DNA from: Bacillus sp. AFS037270
GTDB taxonomy: Bacteria > Bacillota > Bacilli > Bacillales_B > DSM-18226
Direction: 5' to 3'
Assembly (NCBI RefSeq): GCF_002585305.1
Contig: NZ_NUNF01000083.1
Span: 1 to 10,582 of the forward strand
DNA length: 10,582 bases
The translations under genes and the position numbers were made by a program. Numbering within the stretch: the stretch's first letter is position 1; every line of letters begins with the position of its first letter. Below are positions 7,077-10,582 of the stretch, piece by piece. Under the pieces are notes generated by a model. It searched no databases and was not told the DNA's origin. It saw only the letters and a program-made list of their open reading frames with translations.

Positions 7077-7925
7077 TTAAGACGCCTCCGTAATAATACC
7101 TATTTGTGATAATGGTTCAGCTAGTGCATCAATGGCCTGGCTAAGTTCTTTTACCTGCGCTTCCGTCAATTCTGTATAAAGCTTGTAGCCATCACCATTT
7201 TTATGCTGGTTTAATAGACTATAAACATCATCAAAACGAGCCTGAATCTCTGTTGAAACGTCTTTGTCTTTTTTCTCTAGTGCTGGTTTAAGCAGCTGAT
7301 AGATTTTCTCCGCTCCTTCAACGTTTGCCGCAAAGTCGTAGAGATCCGTATGGGAGTAGCGGTCCTCTTCACCGGTTACTTTTGAAGTAGAAACTTCATT
7401 TAAAAGGTCAACAGCTCCGGTAATTAATAAATCCGGCGTCACTTCCACTGTATCTGCTTTAGCACGTAACAGGTTTACATCTTTCATTAGCTGATCAGCC
7501 ATTTGTTCATAACCTTTTGTCGTGTTTTCGATCCATAATCCTTTTTCAATCCGGTGATATCCGCCCCATTCTGCGTCGGGAACATCTCCTTCTCGTGCAT
7601 CAATTTTAGGATCGAGGTCACCAAAGCTCTCGGCGATTGGCTCGGCGCGCTCATAATGCATCCGTGCTGGTCCATAAAGCTCCTTAGCTTTATCAATTTC
7701 ACCGTTTTTAACAGCTGTAGTAAAAGCCTCTGTGGCTTTAACAAATTCTTCAATCTCGGAAATCGCATATTGTCGATATTCATCCGATACCCCTTTTAGC
7801 GATTCCGTTGATGTATTTTGAGTTTCCTTTGTTTTTTCTGTGGACGAAGCTTGATCCGAATTAGAACAGCCAAATAATAGACTGCTAGATAATAGAACAA
7901 GGCCAGATAATTTATATATTTTCAT
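7077..7925 (-). CDS. efeO: EfeO/EfeM (FepA-like) iron-binding lipoprotein, imelysin/M75 domain
   Basis: This 282-residue lipoprotein starts at the ATG at 7925. It has a basic N-terminus, a hydrophobic stretch and a lipobox ending LLFGC with C20 as the lipidated cysteine. The mature protein is an EfeO-type imelysin-like domain (peptidase M75 family, which binds metal rather than cutting protein). HYERAEP (starting at H90) and YHRIEKGLW, which contains HRIE (124-127), match the conserved HXXE-type metal-site region. The N-terminal cupredoxin domain of E. coli EfeO is absent, as in EfeM and staphylococcal FepA. The frame stays open to 8000, but the extra residues would begin within the Fur-box/promoter region, and GGAGGA lies about 9 bases before 7925, so the shorter start is clear. 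It is the first gene of the operon and probably captures ferric iron outside the membrane for EfeU. Iron repression is suggested by the two Fur boxes just upstream. Confidence 0.94.
   Translation of the reverse strand: MKIYKLSGLVLLSSSLLFGCSNSDQASSTEKTKETQNTSTESLKGVSDEYRQYAISEIEEFVKATEAFTTAVKNGEIDKAKELYGPARMHYERAEPIAESFGDLDPKIDAREGDVPDAEWGGYHRIEKGLWIENTTKGYEQMADQLMKDVNLLRAKADTVEVTPDLLITGAVDLLNEVSTSKVTGEEDRYSHTDLYDFAANVEGAEKIYQLLKPALEKKDKDVSTEIQARFDDVYSLLNQHKNGDGYKLYTELTEAQVKELSQAIDALAEPLSQIGIITEAS
7085..7089 (-). promoter_or_regulatory. Ribosome binding site of efeB inside the efeO 3' end
   Basis: The minus strand reads GGAGG, 8 bases before the TTG start at 7076. It lies within the last codons of efeO. 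It supports the unusual TTG start and coupling of efeB translation to efeO. Confidence 0.75.
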
Positions 7926-7954
7926 GTATGAATTTCCTCCAGATAGAATAATAG

Positions 7955-7969
7955 TGAGAATGATTTTCA
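7955..7969. promoter_or_regulatory. Fur box 1 (operator overlapping the predicted efe transcription start)
   Basis: The sequence TGAGAATGATTTTCA matches the 7-1-7 Fur consensus TGATAATNATTATCA at 12 of 14 defined positions and is itself nearly palindromic. It lies just downstream of the -10 box on the minus strand, where bound Fur-Fe(II) would block initiation. Confidence 0.88.
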
Positions 7970-7971
7970 TT

Positions 7972-8000
7972 ATTATAATAATAACAGTAAATGAGAACAA
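7972..8000 (-). promoter_or_regulatory. Sigma-A-type promoter of efeOBU
   Basis: On the minus strand a perfect TATAAT (-10, at 7972-7977) lies 17 bases downstream of TTGTTC (-35, at 7995-8000). The -35 match is only moderate; an overlapping TTGAAA/TTATTA pair is a weaker alternative. The -35 lies within Fur box 2, and Fur box 1 covers the expected start site. Confidence 0.7.
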
Positions 8001-8006
8001 TTTTCA
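7992..8006. promoter_or_regulatory. Fur box 2 (operator overlapping the efe -35 box)
   Basis: The sequence TGAGAACAATTTTCA matches the 7-1-7 Fur consensus at 11 of 14 defined positions. Its centre lies 37 bases from that of box 1. The pair brackets the -10 element, which suggests tight iron repression. Confidence 0.75.
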
Positions 8007-8027
8007 ATCATTTTTTTAAAAATTAAA

Positions 8028-8055
8028 AAACCTCCCAACATAAGTTAGGAGGTTT
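8028..8055 (-). terminator. Intrinsic terminator of the liaFSR operon
   Basis: On the minus strand AAACCTCCTAAC pairs with GTTGGGAGGTTT around the loop TTAT. This gives a 12-base stem with one T-G pair, followed by a T-rich tail (TTTAATTTTT). It lies 6 bases past the liaR stop and isolates the lia operon from the efe promoter. Confidence 0.92.
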
Positions 8056-8061
8056 GGGTGT

Positions 8062-8694
8062 TTATTTGATTAATGAATGCTTAAATGCATAGATAACTGC
8101 TTGAGTGCGGTCCTGTACGTTTAGTTTGCTTAGTATATTACTGACATGAGTTTTAACTGTTTTCAGGGCGATAAATAACTCATCCGCTATATCCTGATTA
8201 GTTTTCCCCTCCGCCATCAACAGTAAAATTTCAAGTTCACGGCTGGTTAGTTCTTCGTGCGGCAGTTGAATATTTTTTTGACGCATTTTGACCATCATTT
8301 TCCCGGTGACTTCAGGCTCAAGAACCGATTGGCCATGATATGTAGCACGGACAGCATTGGCAATTTCACTGGCTTTTGACGTCTTCAGCATATAGCTCGT
8401 CGCCCCTGCTTCAAGTGCCGGATACACTTTTTCATCATCCAAAAAGCTGGTGACGATAATGACCTTTGCTTCGGGCCATTGCTCAATAATTTGCCGGGTT
8501 GCTTCGATTCCGTCCATTTCCTTCATCACCAAGTCCATTAAAATAATGTCAGGACGTAAAGCTAAGGCGAGTTCTACTCCCTTTTTTCCATTATCGGCTT
8601 CACCCACCACTTCAATATCCTCCTGCGCAGAAAGGTAAGAAGATACACCGATTCTAACCATTTCGTGGTCATCGACAAATACTACTCTAATCAT
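8062..8694 (-). CDS. liaR: LiaR: NarL/FixJ-family response regulator of the cell-envelope stress system
   Basis: This 210-residue two-domain regulator has an N-terminal receiver (about 1-120) with acidic pocket D8/D9, phospho-acceptor D54 in ILMDLV, T82 and K104. Its C-terminal LuxR-type helix-turn-helix (about 149-203) is of the form [18 protein letters not shown]...[13 protein letters not shown]. LiaR (VraR in staphylococci) is phosphorylated by LiaS and activates envelope-stress genes after interference with the lipid II cycle. The N-terminus [14 protein letters not shown] closely resembles the known LiaR start, and a GGAG site lies 9-10 bases before the ATG at 8694. An in-frame ATG at 8709 would add five residues but has a poor site. 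The gene overlaps the end of liaS by 8 bases (ATGATTAG), so translation is coupled. It is the last gene of the operon. Orthology rests on residue similarity plus gene order and is strong. Confidence 0.95.
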   Translation of the reverse strand: MIRVVFVDDHEMVRIGVSSYLSAQEDIEVVGEADNGKKGVELALALRPDIILMDLVMKEMDGIEATRQIIEQWPEAKVIIVTSFLDDEKVYPALEAGATSYMLKTSKASEIANAVRATYHGQSVLEPEVTGKMMVKMRQKNIQLPHEELTSRELEILLLMAEGKTNQDIADELFIALKTVKTHVSNILSKLNVQDRTQAVIYAFKHSLIK

Positions 8695-9736
8695 TGATAC
8701 CATCTCCATTAATCATCACCGGAACCTTTACTTCCAGCCTTGTTCCTTTATTTTTAACACTAACCACTTTTAATGTACCGCCTATTTCAACCGCACGTTC
8801 GTGCATGTTTTGCATACCATAGGAGCCAGCTTTCATTTCATTCACTTCAAAACCAATTCCATCGTCTACAATCCTAAGAATCACAAGGTCATCCCGCTTC
8901 ACTAATAAAACCTCAAATTTGCTGGCTTTTGAGTGCCGGAGGGTATTGGAGACAGACTCCTGCAGGATGCGGAACAGATGATCTTCTACCCCTTTATCTA
9001 ATGGAAAATCTTCAACTTTCCATTTAATATCCATTGTCACCTTTTGAGATAATTCGATTAACAGCTCCTCAATTCCTTCTTGCAGCGATTTATTCTTTAA
9101 GGCAGCTGGGCGTAAGTGTAACAGAAGGGCACGCATCTCTAACTGTGATTGGTGAATCATTTCTTCAACGAGTTTTAATTGTTTGGTTTCACGGTCATCT
9201 TCAGACTGGCCTTTTGTTTCATTAATTGCCGACATCATCATCGAAGCAGCAAATAATTGTTGGCTGACGGAGTCATGCAATTCCCTTGCAAGCCGATTCC
9301 GCTCCTGTTCAATGATCTGCTGAATTCTTTCTTCTTGACCCTCCACCTTTTCGGTAGCTAACCGCTGTGACAGCTTTGCCTGCTCAGACATTTGCCTGCC
9401 AACGTTCTCAATTCTTTTAGCAATGGCTTGGATTTCTGAAACTGAGGGCTTTTCTGGCACTTCGACTTGTCTTCCTTCCTCGAGCTGATGCAAAGAATGT
9501 TCGACTGAAAGTAATTGTTTACGCCAAAAAAGGCCTGAAACCCCGCCTAAAAATATTCCGATTGCAATACTAAAGACAGGAACAAAAATCACAATCGGAA
9601 TATTCATGAATTGTCTTGACCATAATTCAGACCAGTTTCCCAATGGGAATACATAAATTAGAACCGCTCCAATGACTAACGCGATCAGAAAGCAGAACAG
9701 AATATGCCAGATCATTTGCCGCTGGGTTGAACTCAT
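8687..9736 (-). CDS. liaS: LiaS: intramembrane-sensing histidine kinase
   Basis: This sensor kinase has 349 residues. Two membrane helices (about 8-31 and 44-70) are joined by a loop of only a dozen or so residues, the hallmark of intramembrane-sensing kinases without a true external sensor domain. A HAMP-like and coiled-coil linker (about 75-145) leads to a HisKA_3 dimerisation helix with the phosphorylated histidine H154 in [13 protein letters not shown]. The C-terminal HATPase shows the N box ([15 protein letters not shown]264), a G1 box DDGIGF (291-296) and a G2 region [10 protein letters not shown]. It phosphorylates LiaR when the lipid II cycle is disturbed and is held off by LiaF. GAGGTGA lies 7 bases before the ATG, and the start overlaps the liaF stop (ATGA, 4 bases). 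Position, length and motifs all agree with LiaS/VraS. Confidence 0.96.
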   Translation of the reverse strand: MSSTQRQMIWHILFCFLIALVIGAVLIYVFPLGNWSELWSRQFMNIPIVIFVPVFSIAIGIFLGGVSGLFWRKQLLSVEHSLHQLEEGRQVEVPEKPSVSEIQAIAKRIENVGRQMSEQAKLSQRLATEKVEGQEERIQQIIEQERNRLARELHDSVSQQLFAASMMMSAINETKGQSEDDRETKQLKLVEEMIHQSQLEMRALLLHLRPAALKNKSLQEGIEELLIELSQKVTMDIKWKVEDFPLDKGVEDHLFRILQESVSNTLRHSKASKFEVLLVKRDDLVILRIVDDGIGFEVNEMKAGSYGMQNMHERAVEIGGTLKVVSVKNKGTRLEVKVPVMINGDGIND

Positions 9737-10467
9737 ATCCGGCTCACCTCTAAATTCCCGACCACAAGCGAGGAAACAATTTTCACCTTGGTCTCAGAAG
9801 TTTCATAACCGGAAGTTTTCATGTGGAAAACTTGGTTGAATATTTTATCTCTGTCATTGCCAAATACTTTTGCTGATCCTACGACACCAGAATGGTGAAT
9901 ACTTACCTCCGTTTCGTATGGTACAAGGATATGGATATTTCCGATGATATTTCGGATAAAAATAACTGCTTCTCCCTTTGGCAGCATCGTATAGCTAAGA
10001 TCAATAACGGTATCGCCAATTCCCGTCTGAATATTCACATCATCCCACTCGTATACACCTAAAGGCGTTTTTTGCTGTCCAACGAGAATATTACTAAACA
10101 ATGGTTCCGAACTAATCAACGTTTCTTCTAATTGTGCTGGTTCAGAAGAAACAATGTCTGGCACTATTTTTTGGGGCTGTCTTTTCGTTTGAAAATATTG
10201 AATGAAAAAGTGCAATAATATGGCTAATAATAGAAACTTAAAGGTCATCATATTGACAATACTTAGAACAAAGAAGATGATCCCTACAATAAACAGGACT
10301 TTCCCTAATCTTTTACCCGCCTTTTTCCGGCCTAAATAGATCATCCCGCCTGCAATAAAAAGAGAGAATATCAGCCCTCTGTTAAAAAATAAAATCTCTA
10401 GGAGCAAGATTACAATCCCGATGATAACAAGCCAGCTAAGATAATCACTTTTTGTATTTTTAAACAT
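9733..10467 (-). CDS. liaF: LiaF: membrane-bound inhibitor of LiaS (cell-wall-active antibiotics response protein)
   Basis: This 244-residue protein has four hydrophobic segments near the N-terminus (about 10-29, 31-46, 55-72 and 75-92). A soluble C-terminal domain (about 120-244) has the beta-rich pattern of the LiaF/YvqF family (GDTVIDLSYTMLPKGEAVIFIRNIIG, given here only as a landmark around 151-176). LiaF keeps LiaS inactive in the absence of envelope stress, completing a three-component system. The ATG has a strong site (GGGGAGGG, about 7 bases upstream). In B. subtilis liaI, liaH and liaG precede liaF. Here only ~115 bases remain upstream, ending in the dispersed repeat, so liaI/liaH are not immediately adjacent. 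This resembles organisms where liaFSR stands apart from its targets. I see no convincing promoter in the short leader; it may lie past the window edge. Confidence 0.93.
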   Translation of the reverse strand: MFKNTKSDYLSWLVIIGIVILLLEILFFNRGLIFSLFIAGGMIYLGRKKAGKRLGKVLFIVGIIFFVLSIVNMMTFKFLLLAILLHFFIQYFQTKRQPQKIVPDIVSSEPAQLEETLISSEPLFSNILVGQQKTPLGVYEWDDVNIQTGIGDTVIDLSYTMLPKGEAVIFIRNIIGNIHILVPYETEVSIHHSGVVGSAKVFGNDRDKIFNQVFHMKTSGYETSETKVKIVSSLVVGNLEVSRI

Positions 10468-10502
10468 TGGCCACCCTCCCCTTTATTGCAGTAGTTTTAC
10501 AG

Positions 10503-10533
10503 GTAAAAGGCGCAGTTAAACTACGCCCTTTAC
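10503..10533. other. Inverted repeat in the liaF leader
   Basis: The arms GTAAAAGGCG (10503-10512) and CGCCCTTTAC (10524-10533) pair at 9 of 10 positions around an 11-base spacer that itself contains AGTT/AACT. No T-tract follows on either strand, so it is not a standard terminator. It could be a protein-binding site or a leader structure for liaF; neither is shown by the sequence. Confidence 0.4.
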
Positions 10534-10562
10534 GAATTCCCTTGCGCTTTTCTAATAGAATA

Positions 10563-10582
10563 GTCCAGCTCCAGCGCCTAGC
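10563..10582. repeat. Right copy of the terminal inverted repeat (GCTCCAGCGCCTAGC core)
   Basis: This segment is the reverse complement of 73-92 at 19 of 20 positions and runs into the window edge, so its full length cannot be seen. It lies 95 bases upstream of liaF. With the left copy it places all eight genes between inverted repeats about 10.5 kb apart. Confidence 0.7.

Noticed and set aside
7926..8000. N-terminal extension of efeO up to the upstream ATG at 8000
   Set aside because: The added 25 residues are encoded by the AT-rich Fur-box/promoter region. The ATG at 7925 has a strong binding site and is followed directly by a proper lipoprotein signal.
10503..10533. Terminator for a gene beyond the right edge
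   Set aside because: The stem has a mismatch and no T-tract on either strand, so it was listed as an inverted repeat of unknown role.

Overview
The window looks like a chromosomal segment of a spore-forming, Bacillus-like Firmicute (Bacillaceae). The evidence is AT-rich sequence, GGAGG-type ribosome binding sites, TTG starts, a LiaF/LiaS/LiaR cell-envelope system, Fur boxes of the Bacillus type, and a short repeat (core GCTAGGCGCTGGAGC) that I recall as common between genes in Bacillaceae genomes. All eight genes lie on the minus strand, so transcription runs from high to low coordinates. There is no gene-free stretch longer than 300 bases.

Region 1 (about 8062-10467) is liaF-liaS-liaR, a translationally coupled three-component system that senses damage to the cell envelope and the lipid II cycle. 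It ends at a strong intrinsic terminator (8028-8055). The B. subtilis target genes liaI and liaH are not in the window.

Region 2 (about 3994-7925) is an elemental or haem iron uptake operon in the order efeO (lipoprotein) - efeB (Tat-exported DyP-type peroxidase) - efeU (FTR1-type permease). The proportions match the staphylococcal FepABC form: EfeO has no cupredoxin domain and EfeU carries a long N-terminal extracytoplasmic helical region. A promoter with a perfect TATAAT -10 box is bracketed by two Fur-box-like palindromes, so iron repression by Fur is strongly suggested. The operon ends at a hairpin terminator that overlaps the efeU stop codon.

Region 3 (about 170-3913) holds a SpoVB/YkvU-like MOP-superfamily flippase, an ECF-type sigma factor with no recognisable anti-sigma gene beside it, and a pterin-dependent aromatic amino acid hydroxylase. 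The hydroxylase has an unusually long C-terminal extension that appears to contain a diverged internal duplication. A bidirectional-looking terminator follows it. No convincing promoter was found for this group, and its members may be partly co-transcribed.

The two ends of the window carry inverted copies of the same 20-base repeat (19/20 identical). The left copy sits beside a long imperfect hairpin. The block between them could be a unit bounded by dispersed repeats, although such repeats are common enough that this may be chance. I found no tRNA or rRNA, CRISPR array, transposase or riboswitch. Most of the window is recognisable. The least explained parts are the hydroxylase extension, the orphan sigma factor and the repeat element.
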